Positions 43,901 to 56,039 of a stretch of 64,000 nucleotides of DNA are shown piece by piece (positions within the stretch are counted from its first letter, which is position 1; every line of letters begins with the position of its first letter). This DNA is from Fragum whitleyi (Eukaryota; Mollusca; Bivalvia; Cardiida; Cardiidae): NCBI GenBank assembly GCA_948146395.1, contig OX411547.1, positions 62,315,610-62,379,609 of the forward strand, written 5' to 3'. The notes beneath the pieces are model-generated. The model was not told the origin of the DNA and searched no databases. It saw only the letters and a program-made list of their open reading frames with translations. The translations under genes were made by a program, and so were the position numbers.

Positions 43901-45713
43901 TATCAAAAGGGTTCATCCTTTTGGCATGATTAAAGTTCTGACTAAGTGTCAAGAAGAATCGGCAACATTTTCAGACTCTTAAATGTAAAAAGAACTATCA
44001 TTCAGACCCCAAATCCCATGATTTCAAATGAATCTTTCCAAATTTCACCAGGGTGCATGTTTGTGACCTCAAATATAATCTAACCAAAGTGTCATGAAGA
44101 TTGAATCACTTTTGTGTCCTCTAGAGTGTAAACAAGGCAATTGTCAATAATTCACCCATTTTTCTCGTATTACAAGGAACTTACAGCGGTATTGTTAGCT
44201 TTGAATTACTGAAAATATTTTCTATTTTAAAGGTGATGCTGTGGACATAAATAATGAATGCGGAGAATGCGTTTGTACTGAAAATTCGGGAAAGTTCGAG
44301 GTAAAATGCCCGAAATGTAAGTAGATCCGTTTAATGCATGGAGTCTTCCTAACAAAGGGTCACTCGAAACGTCGCCCGGACTTTGCCCTAAAATTGCCGA
44401 AGATTTTCGATTGACAAATCCGATGACAAAATACCTTCTAAACAGCCGTACAAGTAATTTTGAAATGGTCAATCGATTGCTTTACTTAAATATATAAGTA
44501 TTAAATACATCGTGAAATTGACATGGTGAATAATTTTTTTCAATAATTTTGGAATAAAGTTGTATGATTGCGATGAGTTTTGAGTGAGGTGCAAGGGCGG
44601 TAATACAATATATAGATCTCTATTGTCCTACTTTGACGAAGTAAGCGGTAAATATATCATTGTGTTGACTTTGATTCAAGTAAGGTTTTACTGTAACTCA
44701 TACTCGCATATAAGAATCATACCATCTTAAGCTACTTTCACATATATGTAAACGCTCCGAAGCATCGACAGATTTAAAAGTGGGGTTTTCTGGGATCGGC
44801 GACGCGTCGGTATGTTTTATCTTCAAGAAATAACCTGCCGACTTATCAGCAACGTCTTTTAGATTTGTGGCTGACGATATTGTGTCGACGACTTTGTCGG
44901 CGACCTTTTTACTTCTAATTGTAATGCACTAATGGGCCGATGAAAACATAGCACTAGTTTATATAAACAACATGTATTTGTGATGAAGCTCTCTCTGTTT
45001 ATCAAAATCTAAAAGATATATATCTTTTTTTTTATTTAAATAGGTTTTACTTTTATACATACATATATCTTAGTAACTATTTATTCTTGCAGGTTGTGTT
45101 CTAAATGACCAAGTCATCCACAGAGGTAAAGTATTTGCTTTAGTTTGTCTCATTTTTTCCAGGCAGAACTGAAGTTTGACTTCAAATAAACATTTTGCGA
45201 TTTATTATTTTGGACGTCACTATGTTAATGTAATTACATGAACATATTGTACATGGGCTGGTGGCCTAAATACTTTATTAAAGAATTGAATTGAAATATT
45301 ATATTTATCTTTTAACCTCTATTTGCCTTGTTTTTGTTGATGTTTCTAACAGAAATGCACGTTTCAGCCCTCAGTCTGGGTAATCCTTGAAGAGTTGATT
45401 TCATAATGCCCTTTTTAGATTTTTTCTCTCATACGTGACAGTTAAACATATCCGTCGTCAAATTCTAAACCCACTTAACTACAGCTTTACTTAACTACAG
45501 CTTTATCAAAGCTGTAGTTAAGTGGGTTTAGAATTATTCATTGATATAATTTAAATAACAAACTTTTAGGGGATTCAATCAAAGGAATCGATGTTTGCCA
45601 ATTCTGCAGCTGTTTTGAGGATGAATCGTTCGCCCAGATGGCGTGTGCATCTTTTGCTTGTCCGGCTTGTGTAGGAATCCCAGTAGAGGGTGAATGCTGC
45701 CCGGACTGCTCGC
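34861..45713 (+). CDS. Secreted-type protein with von Willebrand factor C domains, five internal exons (partial gene)
   Basis: Exons 34861-34983, 35685-35720, 44233-44316, 45093-45125 and 45570-45713, each between consensus AG and GT sites. Every exon has 3n length with one base left at the 3' end (phase 1-1). Joined, they read as three VWC modules: exon 1 holds one whole module, exons 2+3 the second, exons 4+5 the third, with the C-x2-C-x-C and CCP-x-C patterns (for example CQFCSC and GECCPDCS). Family knowledge: VWC repeats occur in chordin/kielin-like BMP modulators and other extracellular matrix proteins. First and last exons, signal peptide and total length lie outside or unrecognised. 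Which family member it is cannot be told. Confidence 0.8.
35685..35720 (+). CDS. VWC gene exon b (36-bp micro-exon)
   Basis: Between GTCTTTCAG and GTTTGT. Encodes GCYFEQKQYNE with split codons at both ends. It supplies the first half of a VWC module whose second half is the exon at 44233; the split codon reads Gly. The donor GTTTGT is weaker than consensus. Confidence 0.65.
36266..36760 (+). mobile_element. Hairpin-ended repeat family member 2 (truncated), in the VWC intron
   Basis: Begins with the hairpin at 36266-36299 (AGCTCACCTGAGCACGAAG and its reverse complement, one bulge), then TATTGTGATCGTAGAATGTC. The interior, with AACTTTCCGTTTACCCTTAA, is shared with members at 46.8-47.3 kb and 62.1-63.2 kb. 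The opposite end is not recognised; the right boundary is approximate. Confidence 0.75.
36761..38260. other. Intronic, no gene recognised
   Basis: AT-rich; an 83-codon ORF at 37047-37298 has no recognisable domain. The GGGTTTCGCGGGATAGAATG fragment near 37743 recurs near 59505, so it belongs to a dispersed repeat. Confidence 0.35.
38262..39235 (+). repeat. Degenerate tandem repeat of about 155 bp, five to six units
   Basis: Units recur near 38390, 38545, 38700, 38860 and 39010. Each has CTGCCACGCCCATATTTATG, GGGCCAATCAAAATTTC and GGTCACCCAAGGAA. A CACACGGACGCACACACGGA stretch and a hairpin ACTGGCCTTTGGCCAGT (39195-39211) close the array. The overall design matches other composite repeats here but with different ends. 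Confidence 0.8.
39478..39506 (+). repeat. Poly(T) tract
   Basis: About 28 consecutive T. It could mark a poly(A) tail of a minus-strand insertion, but no retroposed gene was recognised beside it. Confidence 0.9.
40238..41738 (+). mobile_element. Composite repeat with two tandem arrays
   Basis: Starts TTATGCTCGTCCGTCCGTCC. The first array has about 330-bp units at 40250 and 40585 plus a shorter one near 40920, sharing CCATAACCCTTGGGCCAAAT and GGGAAAAGGGGACTTAGGG. The second has about 157-bp units at 41118, 41276 and 41433, sharing GAGCATATCTCCTAAAGTAT. Two closing pieces end in GGCTCTTGTTTTT, at about 41695 and 41742. No transposase ORF. Confidence 0.7.
41743..44232. other. Intronic sequence with degenerate repeats, no gene
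   Basis: 42460-43030 holds three degenerate units with TGACCAGAGAGCTTATAAGT-like starts. 43430-44130 is a decayed piece of the hairpin-ended family (TGATCATTAAATAATCATTA near its start, CCTCTAGAGTGTAAACAAGG near its end), like the interior at 60.8-61.7 kb. Confidence 0.5.
44233..44316 (+). CDS. VWC gene exon c
   Basis: 84 bp between TATTTTAAAG and GTAAGTAG, phase 1-1. Encodes DAVDINNECGECVCTENSGK then FEVKCPK, i.e. the C-x2-C-x-C core and following Cys of a VWC module. Confidence 0.78.
45093..45125 (+). CDS. VWC gene exon d (33-bp micro-exon)
   Basis: Between TATTCTTGCAG and GTAAAG, phase 1-1. Encodes CVLNDQVIHR. Structurally equivalent to exon b, the short opening half of a module. Confidence 0.65.
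45461..45535. repeat. Perfect 27-bp inverted repeat just upstream of VWC exon e
   Basis: Arms 45461-45487 and 45509-45535 are exact reverse complements, with a 21-bp loop that repeats part of the arm (ACTTAACTACAGCTTT). It lies in the intron, ending 34 bp before the exon. Confidence 0.92.
45570..45713 (+). CDS. VWC gene exon e
   Basis: 144 bp between AACTTTTAG and GTAAGTAT, phase 1-1. Encodes DSIKGIDVCQFCSCFEDESF and then a Cys-dense end with ACPAC and ECCPDCS, the clearest VWC signature in the window. A 27-bp perfect inverted repeat ends 34 bp before this exon. Confidence 0.85.
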
Positions 45714-46794
45714 GTAAGTATACAGTTAAAAACATTAAGAAATTGACAATAATCCCGAACAAAAGTTTAATCACAATATTATTGAAACACTTTACACTTG
45801 TACTAAAGATGACCGTTTGTTATTCGTTTTTAGCGCAGAACAAAGTGCTCATTTTGAGATTTTATGATCGATTGATGTCCGGCTTACGGCATCAACTCTG
45901 ACCTTGCGTACAGAAAAGAGGCCTCGGCTTTTGCTTAAATAACTTTAAACTTGGTCTTAACTTTTATCTCCATATAATCTCAGCCAACTTCGAAAAATGG
46001 CTGAAGTGGGATCAAAAATGAGGCGAAGGGCTCACATTTCAGAAAAAACTCCTGTGAGCTATAGAGGCCACATGTTTGCTTAAATGTCTTGCATGTGGTC
46101 ATAATATGATGTTGCCGCCATCATAGCGCAGTGATAATGCGTCGGACTAACATTCAAAAGATAATATGTTCGATTACTCGACTGTTTGTCTTCAACCGAT
46201 AATCGTAGACTTATTTCGGAAAGTAGGTGGAGGCTAGGAATTAATGTAATAGTAGTAACGGTGGGAGAAATACCAGGAATCCATTATTACCAGTAAGAAA
46301 GGGGGTTCCATCTAAGCCAAGGGGTTAAATTTTGAAAAGGACCAAGTTTACTCAAAAATGAGGTAAATGGGTGAAAGTTTAAGACTTGTGTACTCTCTAG
46401 AGGCCTCATTATTTTGGTCGAAATATCATGAAACTAGGTAAGAATGTTTGGCTCAATAATATTTCGAAGAAGTTCGAAAATAGACCAACTTCGGACAGAA
46501 ATGAGGTCGAGGGGTGGGTGAGATTTAAGGAAAAACCGTGTGTGCACACCAGAAGCCACATTTTTTGCTCAAATATCTGGAATCTTGGTCGAAATTTTTT
46601 TCTACATGGTATTTGGGGTTATGTAAAATGCAGGATCAAATGGGTCTAAAAAGAGATCAAGTTGTAGCATTTTAACAGAATATTATATGCGCTCTAGATT
46701 GCACATTTTTTTCTAAAATGTCTTGAAACTTGGTCAGAATGTTTGTATACACGATAAATTTTATGGACATGACAGTTGGTAGAGGAGAGATGAA
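45714..46794. other. Non-coding with SINE and decayed repeat
   Basis: 46112-46335 is a SINE relative (AGCGCAGTGATAATGCGTCG, then GTTCGATTACTCG; body GAAATACCAGGAATCCATTA). The flanks at 45960-46110 and 46340-46790 carry degenerate AAACTTGGTCAGAATGTTTG-type units of the composite repeats. Confidence 0.6.
46112..46335 (+). mobile_element. tRNA-headed SINE, diverged copy
   Basis: A-box region TAGCGCAGTGATAATGCGTC and B-box-like TGTTCGATTACTC, then GATAATCGTAGACTTAT, AATACCAGGAATCCATTATT. Same family as 33556-33810. Confidence 0.75.
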
Positions 46795-47310
46795 AATAAG
46801 GTTTAGTAGGCCAGATCCTGAAAAAAAAGGCTGATGTCAACAAGGAGATAATTTCTGCATAAGATCAATACCATGGAATGTTTTCGCCAATAGCAAGAAG
46901 GATATGCCTTTTTGCTCTTTGATTCTATGTAAAAAGGGTTGCGCCTGAGCAAAGCCCAAATATGACCACAGGGTCTTGATATGAATAATCTTGGTAGAGG
47001 TTCACTAGATGATGCTACAAACCAAACATGAAAGCTGTCTGCCTTCTGAATGCAGAGTAGAGGTTTTTTTTTAAGATTTTCATATTTTCCCCCTTTTTGT
47101 TAAGGGTAAAGGGAAAGTTAAGGGTGGATTTCATTTATTTGAACAACTTTGGAAGAGCTTGACCAAGGAAACATCCCTGTCAAGTTTCATCAAGATTAGC
47201 CGACTGGTTTAGGAGGAGAAGATGTTTAAAGAAATTGTTGACTACGGACGACGACCGATCTACGACAGACATTGGACGATCACAATAACTCAAGGTGAGC
47301 TAAAAAAACA
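46795..47310 (-). mobile_element. Hairpin-ended repeat family member 3 (minus orientation, truncated)
   Basis: Interior matches member 2 in reverse (AAAAAGGGTTGCGCCTGAGC, GGGTAAAGGGAAAGTTAAGG) and ends GATCACAATAACTCAAGGTG then AGCTAAAAAAAC at 47277-47308. The hairpin is partly lost. Left boundary approximate. Confidence 0.7.
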
Positions 47311-47773
47311 ACATGAAATAACTGTATAGGCTGTACATTTTCGGCCAAAATGTCTTCAAACCTGGTCAGACTGTTTGCCCAGTGAAAATCCGGATCTAGG
47401 TGGAAATTGTGTCAAAAATTGGTTCAAAAAGGGATCCACTTATTGAATAAAACATTGTTGACAACTCAGGGGCCTTATTTTGATCAAATGTCTTCAAACT
47501 TGGTAAGAATTTATTAATCGTATTTCACATGAGATTAAAATTGGGCGATAAAATGCAAGAAAATAAGTCTAATCGGTCAAAAAGGCTTTGAGTGCGCTCT
47601 AGAGTCCACATTTTAATTGCATGTTGGTTCATATTCCTTCAAACTTGGTCATACTTTTTGTATAATTAGTATTTCACATGAGATTGAAATTGAGTCATAA
47701 AGGTAAAAGATGAGGTTGATAAGTTGAAGTTTAGAAAAACATTTGTACTCCTGGTGCCACGTTTTTGGTTTAT

Positions 47774-48745
47774 GAGGGGGTATCAAAAAGTTCTGAGACA
47801 ATAGTAATATCTTTCTTACCATTTATCAGATTTTGATGAAACTGACAGGAATTATTTGTAGCGATCTGAGTGCCAATTATATAAACATGCAACCAAATAT
47901 GACTAGGAACTGTCGCTATGGAAACCAAATGATGTGCTTTCGGGGCTCTTTATGTTTTAAACTCACTGTTTAGAAAGAAATTCCTACAATACGCTTACTC
48001 AATATACAAGCGATTTGAAAATTTCAAAATGTGATGAAATAAGCATTTAATGCCCAACAAGTGTAGTAGTAACCATGAGGTTAACCTAAAAAGGATTGAC
48101 GCAGGAAGAGGTGTTATCAAACAACGACGTTATTTTTTCGGAAAGAACGTATTGCCGCGGCACTTGAAATGGTACTCACATCTAATATGGGTTATTGTTG
48201 AAATAGAGAACGTTTATTGCACTCATCATGCGTCTCAAATTGAACAATTAAGATCGGACTGAAATTCTTCAACATCAATTTTTGGGTTGTTTTAATTTAA
48301 ATGTTATCGAAGATTAATGACTGTTTTCTGTTTAAAAGATTGATGCAGTAAGAGTGGAAATCAAATTTTCTCTTACAAATGTAATCGCAAAACTCGAATA
48401 TCCATCTTTTTAACGAATTTTACCTGAAAGAGTTGTATACATTTGCTCAGATGTGAAATGACATTTTGGGAAGATTTTATTGATAGGACTTGGAAGGAGT
48501 TCACAGTTTACAACATATAAGAACTATTTTGACAAAAGCAATCAAGTCTGACGTCCATGACGTCACTTTTTTGCCCCGAGACGCAGCTCCCATCTCAATT
48601 CAACTTGACCTTGAATTGAGTGTATTCTTGCTATTCTACTCATACTTGGTAAAGGGCTGGGTACGTTTTGGGCCGATTTTGGCCCATATTTTGGAGAAAT
48701 TTTTTTTCGACGACGACCCTATTCATTTTTTGCCAGTTTGATAGC
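47774..48745 (+). mobile_element. Decayed mariner-like/MITE fragment
   Basis: GAGGGGGTATCAAAAAGTTC at 47776 resembles a mariner-type terminal repeat, and GGGTACGTTTTGGGCCGATT near 48659 recurs in reverse at about 56910-56930, where the partner CTTTTGATAGCCCCTCGATA is found near 57025. No transposase frame survives in either copy; the short ORFs here have no DDE motif that I can see. Confidence 0.5.
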
Positions 48746-49002
48746 AAGATGATATAAGATTTGAAAAACGCAAGTTTCATACGGTGAAACGTCGCTAAAG
48801 TGACGTCGCTAGTGACAACGAACGTTCCTTAATGCCCGAAATTCAGCTATTATTGAGTATTTATAGAAATCGATCGCGTTTTCGACGTCTTTGCGTTTTG
48901 CAACCGAGGAGATAATTTGAAAATGGTACATCTACTTTTCACACTGAACAATTTTATGCAAAATTCAGCTCGGTTGACGAATGCACAAACACTGAATTTA
49001 AT

Positions 49003-50254
49003 ACAAGAGGGCCATAGTGGCCCTAAATCGCTCACCTGAATGAACTGTCAAAAATTGTTTAAAGTAGATTTAGAAAGGATAATGAATTCTTACCAAATTT
49101 CAGGTCGATTGGGCAAAAAATGATGCCTCTACACTGCTTAAAAGGTTTTTCTAAGATTTGACACTGTGACCTCATTTTTGACCCCACTTGACCTAATTTC
49201 AAACTTGACCTAGATTTCATCAAGATGATCATTCTGACCAATTTTCAGGTTGATCGGGCAAAAAATATGGCTTCTAGAGTATCTACAATGTTTTTCAAAT
49301 ATTTGACCCTGTGACCTCATATTTGACCCCACTTGACCCAATTTCGAACTTGTCCGATATTTCATCAAGACAATCATTCTGACCAAATTTCAGGTTGATT
49401 GGGCAAAAAATATGGCTTCAAGAGTGTGTACAAGGTTTTTCTAAGATTTGACACCGTGACTTCATTTTTGACCCCACTTGACCCAATTTTGAACTTGTCT
49501 GAGATTTTATCAAGACAATCATTCTAACAAAATTTCAGGTTGATTGGGCAATAAATATGGCTTCTAGAGTGATTACAAGGTTTTTCTAAGATTTGAGCCT
49601 GTGACCTCATTTTTGACCCAACTTCATCCAATTTCAAACTCGTCCGAGATTTCATCAAGACAATCATTCTGACCAAATTTCAGGTTGATTGGGCAAAAAA
49701 TGTGGCCTCTAGAGTGCAAACAAGGTTTTTCTAAGATTTGACCCTGTGACCTAGTTTTTGACCCCACTTCACCCAGACTTGTTGGAATTTGTCCCAAATT
49801 TTATCAAGACAATCGTTCAGGCTAAATTTCAGGTTGATTGGGCAATAATATGGCCTCTAGAGTGCATACAAGGTTTATCTAAGATTTGACCCTGTGACCT
49901 AGTTTTTGACCCCACTTGACCAAATTTCGAACTTGTCCGCGATTTCATCAAGAAAATCATTCTGATCAAATTTTAGATTGATTGGGAAAAAAATGTGGCA
50001 TCTAGAGTGCATACAAGGTTTTTCTAAGATTTGACCCTGTGACATATTTTTTGACCCCACATGACCCAATTTCAAACATATTGGAGATTTTATCAAGACA
50101 ATCATTCTGACCAAAGTTCAGGTTGATTGGGCAAAAAATGTGGCCTCTAGAGTGCATACAAGGTAAATGTTGACGACACACGACGGACGACGAACGACGG
50201 ACATCCACCTTACCACAAAAGCTCACATTGAGCACTTCGTGCTCATGTGAGCTA
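49003..50254 (-). mobile_element. Hairpin-ended repeat family member 4 (complete, 1.25 kb)
   Basis: Starts ACAAGAGGGCCATAGTGGCC (second-end hairpin GGGCCATAGTGGCCC), then TAAATCGCTCACCTGA. Ends with the long hairpin at 50220-50253 (AGCTCACATTGAGCACTTCG and reverse complement). The interior is about 8 units of roughly 147 bp (next entry). No coding capacity. Confidence 0.88.
49080..50165 (+). repeat. About 147-bp tandem array, about 8 units
   Basis: Each unit has CCAAATTTCAGGTTGATTGG, GCAAAAAATATGGC, TCTAGAGTG, CAAGGTTTTTCTAAGATTTG, CCTGTGACCTCATTTTTGAC and GATTTCATCAAGACAATCAT. Units recur near 49092, 49236, 49382, 49530, 49675, 49822, 49968 and 50115. Confidence 0.9.
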
Positions 50255-53200
50255 AAAATAGGTGTTTCAAAATGACGTTTGACAAACTTACGTTTACAAA
50301 TGGCGGACGTCACCGATGAGAACGTAATGTAACCCTTATGATACAACCCTGAAAACTCGGGCCGACCTGTCCATCCAATTTATTTCGAATTTAAAATGAT
50401 ATATTGATCAAACATCAAAATTTCTTTACTGGTGAAAAGGACAATACCTTCGACACAGATATGCAAATAAAATATCGAAACAGTTGATTAAAGGCTTAGA
50501 CAACAGCCATATGTAGATGAATGCTGGATTATATACAAAAACATTCAAGTACACACGATGACTAGCGCCCAATGCCAGTCTGTGAGAAGAAATGACCAGA
50601 TGAATATCATTTTAAGTCCAATGAATAAAGCATGATACACAACCCTATCCTTATTACTTTCGCTGAATTTTTAACTGCACGCGTTGTTAGACAAGAGAAA
50701 TAACACGTTACTTTATGTACATACATGTAATAACCTTGATCTCTTTGTTTACAAATACATCCCGATACTTTGTGACGGTATTATGCATCTGTGACGAAAT
50801 TTTTGAGCATAGATAATTGCTACATATTTCAGATAGTACACACGAACGAGTCGTTTCCCTTAACGGTAGTTTTAATAACCCGAGTCCATTAGGCCCACTA
50901 TTCCATAAATTGAAGAAAAAAAAAAACATCAACGAATATTGTCTACAGTCAGATGTTTATATTCATTGCATATTGACTGCAGATTAATTATTTGTCATAA
51001 AGTCGTAATCAAAAACGATGAAAAAAGATAGTTAAGTACAATATTAAAATCAAAGCGTTGAAAGCACTGGAGGTGGACGTTTCTGGTGACATTGTGGTGA
51101 AAATAAAACGAGACGAAAAGAAATTATCCATGTAAACATGTGATAAATGTAAAAATGTTTCGACCCAAGATCGGCAAGTTTCGATGTTAATGCAAACTTT
51201 TTTTAAACTTTTTTTTGTTAAGCCTATGTTTACGGTTCAAAATACGAATGGAATATGACATTAACACCTTAGGTTTATTTTGTTTGTGAAATATGTGCGA
51301 CCCGTCACGCAAAAAAAGGAGCACCCGAATATTTTTTTGAAAAAATAGATCGGTTCCAGTACCGTTCAACCTCTGGTCGCATTTTCAAATATATATTTTA
51401 CGCAATACCCAGATCGTTCCTTTTTGAATGGCGGGTCACATAATAATCAGTGGCACCCAGCCCTCTTTAATCCGCATGAGCTGTTTACTTCACATTTGAT
51501 ATAAGGTTGACTCTAAATTTAAAAGTAACTAAAAGTGTGCTATTGAGAATTCCTGATAGATTGGTAACTTCAATGTAAATATCCACAAATAGGACCAAAC
51601 AACTATATTGATAAGGAACACATGAAATCTCGCAAATACAGCTGCGGCTTCAAGGTTAATGATATCTTTGAAATTCTATGTCTCAAAACAAAGGCCTACA
51701 ATTATTTATCTAAATGTAGTGCATTCGATAAAATATGAATTGCAAGACACTGTTTTGCTTGTGTTGATTCTTCTCATATTTTTTTTATATTTTTTTTCAC
51801 GAAGCTTGGTTAAAAAAAGCATGAATTATTAATGGGAAAAACGAATATTTCTGGTATGCCTCTCAGCACTTGGGAGAGAAAAAATGAATGAAAGACCTTG
51901 AGATTGTCAAAAAAATAGGTTAAATAGGAATGGCGCCCTGGTTCTAAATATTTTAAATTTAGGTTGAAGGGTTGATTAGAAATACTCTATCAGCGGGACC
52001 GCTATAGGCAAGTCTAATGCTATGGAAAATACATCAAATTTTAAGATGTAGACAATGTATGCATGTCCAAAAATGGCTTTTAATTGTTTGAAGATGTCCG
52101 GAGAATCAATGTCAGTGGAAGTATACCTTAACTCAGTAGAACTTGAGTTGCCTATATATGATAAGACGATTGTCTGTAGTAGACGACGTGAAGATATATA
52201 AGTTAACAAAAAAGACATATTGTCTACCCGTAATATATACCGAGAACCCCTCAACGTGGACCTGAAGACTTTAATTTAAGCTTTCCTTCAGTTATTTTTA
52301 AGAAAATACCGCGGACTGAGTTAAAAATCGATTTTAGATGTTTGTGATTAAAATGTCCTAACTCCCTGTATAGCTTTACCTGAGTTACGACATTCTAGAC
52401 ACAACCCGCAAAAAAACCCCGAAAAATATTTGAAAAGTGTACAGGATCGATCACCGAAGGGAGATTCGCCTATAAAACATTGCATTCCCCCCCCCCCCCA
52501 AAAAAAAACCTTTGAAAGAGCCCATGTCCCTCTTCCGCTTAAACACATGTTATACGGTAATTCGAGTTAGGCGGAGTAGGCTACCGGCTATATATAGAAT
52601 ACATGTACATTTTCAATAGCAGACGACGTAGTATAATTAATTTTAGAAAGATACTTAAATGTACAGTTTGTTATTGGAAGACCCCTCAACTGAGAGCAAA
52701 TGACTTATATTTTAGGCGAATCACCGCCTTGTCTATAAATAGAATTCTTGTGCGAAACAAAAATTCGTGTGATCTAGGATTGGCAGATGATTTCGCATTT
52801 AATAGATGCCTTTGGTAAATATTCTAATTGTATAGAGTTCTTAAATAGTGCCATTTTCAAAATGCACAGTTGTCGAGCGAAGGTAAGTCTTGTAAAAAAG
52901 AAAATTGAACCAAAGCCGGTACACCTTTTTTGAAAACCTATTAACAACCGACAGGATTGCTCTCACGTAGTACTAACTCTGGGTGACGTAGAAACGTCCC
53001 CCAATTATGTTTTTGTGTAAAAGCTCAATACAGGTTTGCGCATTTCGCTACGTTGTATTATATCACACTATTTCGTAAGTGTAAATAGAAGAACAATATC
53101 ATTTTAAACCTACATAATATTTCTTCTTCAATAATCAAGATTTTCGATCAGAGAGTAAAACTACTTATCATTTAACTTTAAAAAGACATCTTTGACTGAA

Positions 53201-54368
53201 GACAATATATCCATGGGCCAGAGTGAAACCGTAGGCAGCTATGTACAGCTTCTTCATTCTGCGCGGCCGATTCTGTTTGTACAATTTCAAGTAAACATAA
53301 CAAAAGAGAAGTATGCCCTTCTGAGAACACCTTTGCTGTGCATTTGCACCATCAGACCGTTATAGGCCTACAATTAATTATGTGAAATAATTACCACAGG
53401 TATTCCCGCAATTCATTGGAAAAACGAATTGCTAAATTCTACGGGGAAAGGAAAAGTGCAACATCTCCGTTTCCCTTAAGGTTTTTCTTCTATATTCATT
53501 GAACAGTTTGCAAAAATCTAAACTTGTCACCTACATTTATGTTATGTGATAATGGATTAAACTACTAACTATAAATTCATTTTTATTATCAAATGCTTTC
53601 ATCATTTCTGGTCAGAAAAACAAAGTAAAGTATGTGAGCTTATTTTAATCGATTTTATATAAATTTTCTGCATCATGGTCGTTTGACGACAAAAAAAGGC
53701 GAATCTTCAGCTTAACTGACGATATAGATCGTCAGGATGGTATAGTCTATAACCTTTTGTAAGGATTCTATATCACAAGAGCAACCTATGCTCTCACAAG
53801 GGGGGTGCGGGGCGTGGGGGAGTACGCTGAGTTCAATTTTGAAATAAATATGTAGTATTTATGGAATTAGATGTTTTCACTGTCAAGGAGCTCCAGCCGA
53901 GAGTGAAACCCGCTTAATTAAAAAAGAAAAATTAAAGGACACCGTTTGTCTCAGATTGGACCAATATTTTCAGACAACCTTTCATCAAATTTATTCGAAT
54001 GGCATTATGCCTTATGCATAAAAGCATTAGATATGAATTAAAAAAAAAAATAAGAACATTAAGTCCATTTTATGAAGACCGTTCTTGTAGGATTTTTTTA
54101 AGGTTTGGTAAGTTATTTACCGCCGTCTTATCGCAGTACACAGTACGATGTCAACGTGCATCGAACTCCCAGTCTTCAATCAGGGTGAGTCAGGGGTGCA
54201 ATCCTCGGTAGATGCACATATCCTTCCAAAGTTCGTCTCTCAATAATGGGTGAATAAACGTAAACCAAAGCGATATATCAGCTGCAGGTCTGGGCATGGA
54301 TCGTGTTATGCTTGTACTAGTGGGATATAGATATCCCAAGCATATTGAATATGGCTCACAGGGACCTG
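50255..54368. other. Non-coding, no gene or clear repeat recognised
   Basis: Scattered short ORFs lack domains. A poly(C)/poly(A) junction lies at 52487-52508. GC content stays low. No splice-flanked VWC-like exon was found. Confidence 0.35.
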
Positions 54369-54490
54369 CATTAATTTTATGCCCCCGATTCGATAGATCG
54401 GGGGCACATTATTTTACCGTTGTCCATCTGTCTGCCCGTCCGTACGTCTATAGATATGTCCGTCTGTCTGCACAACTTAACAAAAAAACT
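54369..54490 (+). mobile_element. Hairpin-started repeat fragment
   Basis: A perfect inverted repeat GCCCCCGAT/ATCGGGGGC separated by TCGATAG at 54382-54406, followed by a GTCCATCTGTCTGCCCGTCC stretch like the starts of the other composite repeats. The end is not identified. Confidence 0.6.
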
Positions 54491-56039
54491 TAACATTGCA
54501 AGTTACCTCAAGACTATTCAAGATACAATGGTTGTTGCCTTCAGGATAATGAAAGACAAGCGATAGTCACAATTTTGAATTAAAAAAGACGCGTGAAATA
54601 CGCTTCAATGGGTAATGTACGTGCAAGAAATACAAGTTGTCATTCATTTCAATATGAACGGTGGCGTATATGTTAAACAATCGAAGATTTGAAAATAAAC
54701 AACCAAACTGATATTTATTTGTATATACATGTGCATGCAGTAACAGATGTTATGTAGTCAAACTTTAAGACAGCTATTTTTCTTATAAACGCACATATTT
54801 AAGTACACGCCCATTCCCAAAACCACTGGCAAAAGCGCCAATTTTCAGGCCGAATTACGGGAAAATGATTTCTCTAAAAATCGCATATACCCCGATTTCA
54901 GAAAAATTGCTTCACAATCTCTGATGAAATGTTCCCTATTTTTACAACCGAAAGTATAATATTCCTGCAACACCACACAAATACCGAAGTTACGGTAATT
55001 TACGAAATTTACTGAAGATCGGAAATTGCATCGACTCTTGATATGAATAATGAATTTTCTCATTTGTTTATCTCTAAAACTGTATCTAAAATAGTTTCTA
55101 AAATACTTTTTTGAAAAAGAACGCGTGATTGATTTTTACTGTAGGTCATTTCTAGTTACGACGATTTCATTATCCACTGACGAAAATGAATAAAATCATC
55201 AGTCCGAAACATAATTCTAAATGATATTTTTATCAATACTGATACTTTTAAGAAACAACCGTATAGAAAGAATTAACCGACATTTCAATTCTTATTTGTT
55301 TCAATGAATCGAAATATAATCCAAGAAACTATTTTTGCAAAAAGGCATTTTAGCCTCGTATTGAGTTAAAGGATACGGAACAGTTTATTTCACGCAGAGG
55401 GTGAACATGTGATCAAAGACGCCGTCGGCTATTTTTGGCAGAGTTTTCAAAGCTTGCACGCGCCATGTGCTTGTCCATGATGTTAAACCCTTTTCATTAT
55501 AAGAATAAATTCATGATTTAGTCGTTTTTTGTGGCTACGCTACAGATTTCAAAATTGAGGAAACGGGACTGTTGATTATATTTTATATTTTCGCAGCAGG
55601 TAGGCGATTACAACTGTGCTTTTTTTTATTACGGCTAATTTATACCATGTCAGTTCGCGACTTAAATAAAGGAGAAGTTATCAATCGGTACCAATCAAAA
55701 TACGAAGTTTATAATAAAATAAATGCTTCCGACAGCTTGAATCGGATATAGTTACGATCTTTTCGAGTCAAAACAGCGACATGCATGATTTTATAATCTG
55801 GGAAAACGAAGAATAAAGCAATATTCTAAGACTCGAAAATCATTCATCCAACTCTTTTATTTATCAAGTAATTTCAATTTTCCTCACCAAAGTCTGTAAA
55901 CGACAGTCTGAAAAGAAAAACAATAATGTATATGTACAAAATGTTTGATATTAAAATACGATCGCCTGGCATATTTTTGCTATTTTGCATAAATCTCAAA
56001 ATCTAAATAATACAATCCCCGACGGCGGCAATCATTCTT
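54491..56039. other. Non-coding, nothing recognised
   Basis: AT-rich, no domain-bearing ORF and no repeat that I could match to another part of the window. Confidence 0.35.

Noticed and set aside
49080..50165. CRISPR-like array
   Set aside because: Units are contiguous 147-bp tandem repeats without unique spacers, in a eukaryotic genome.
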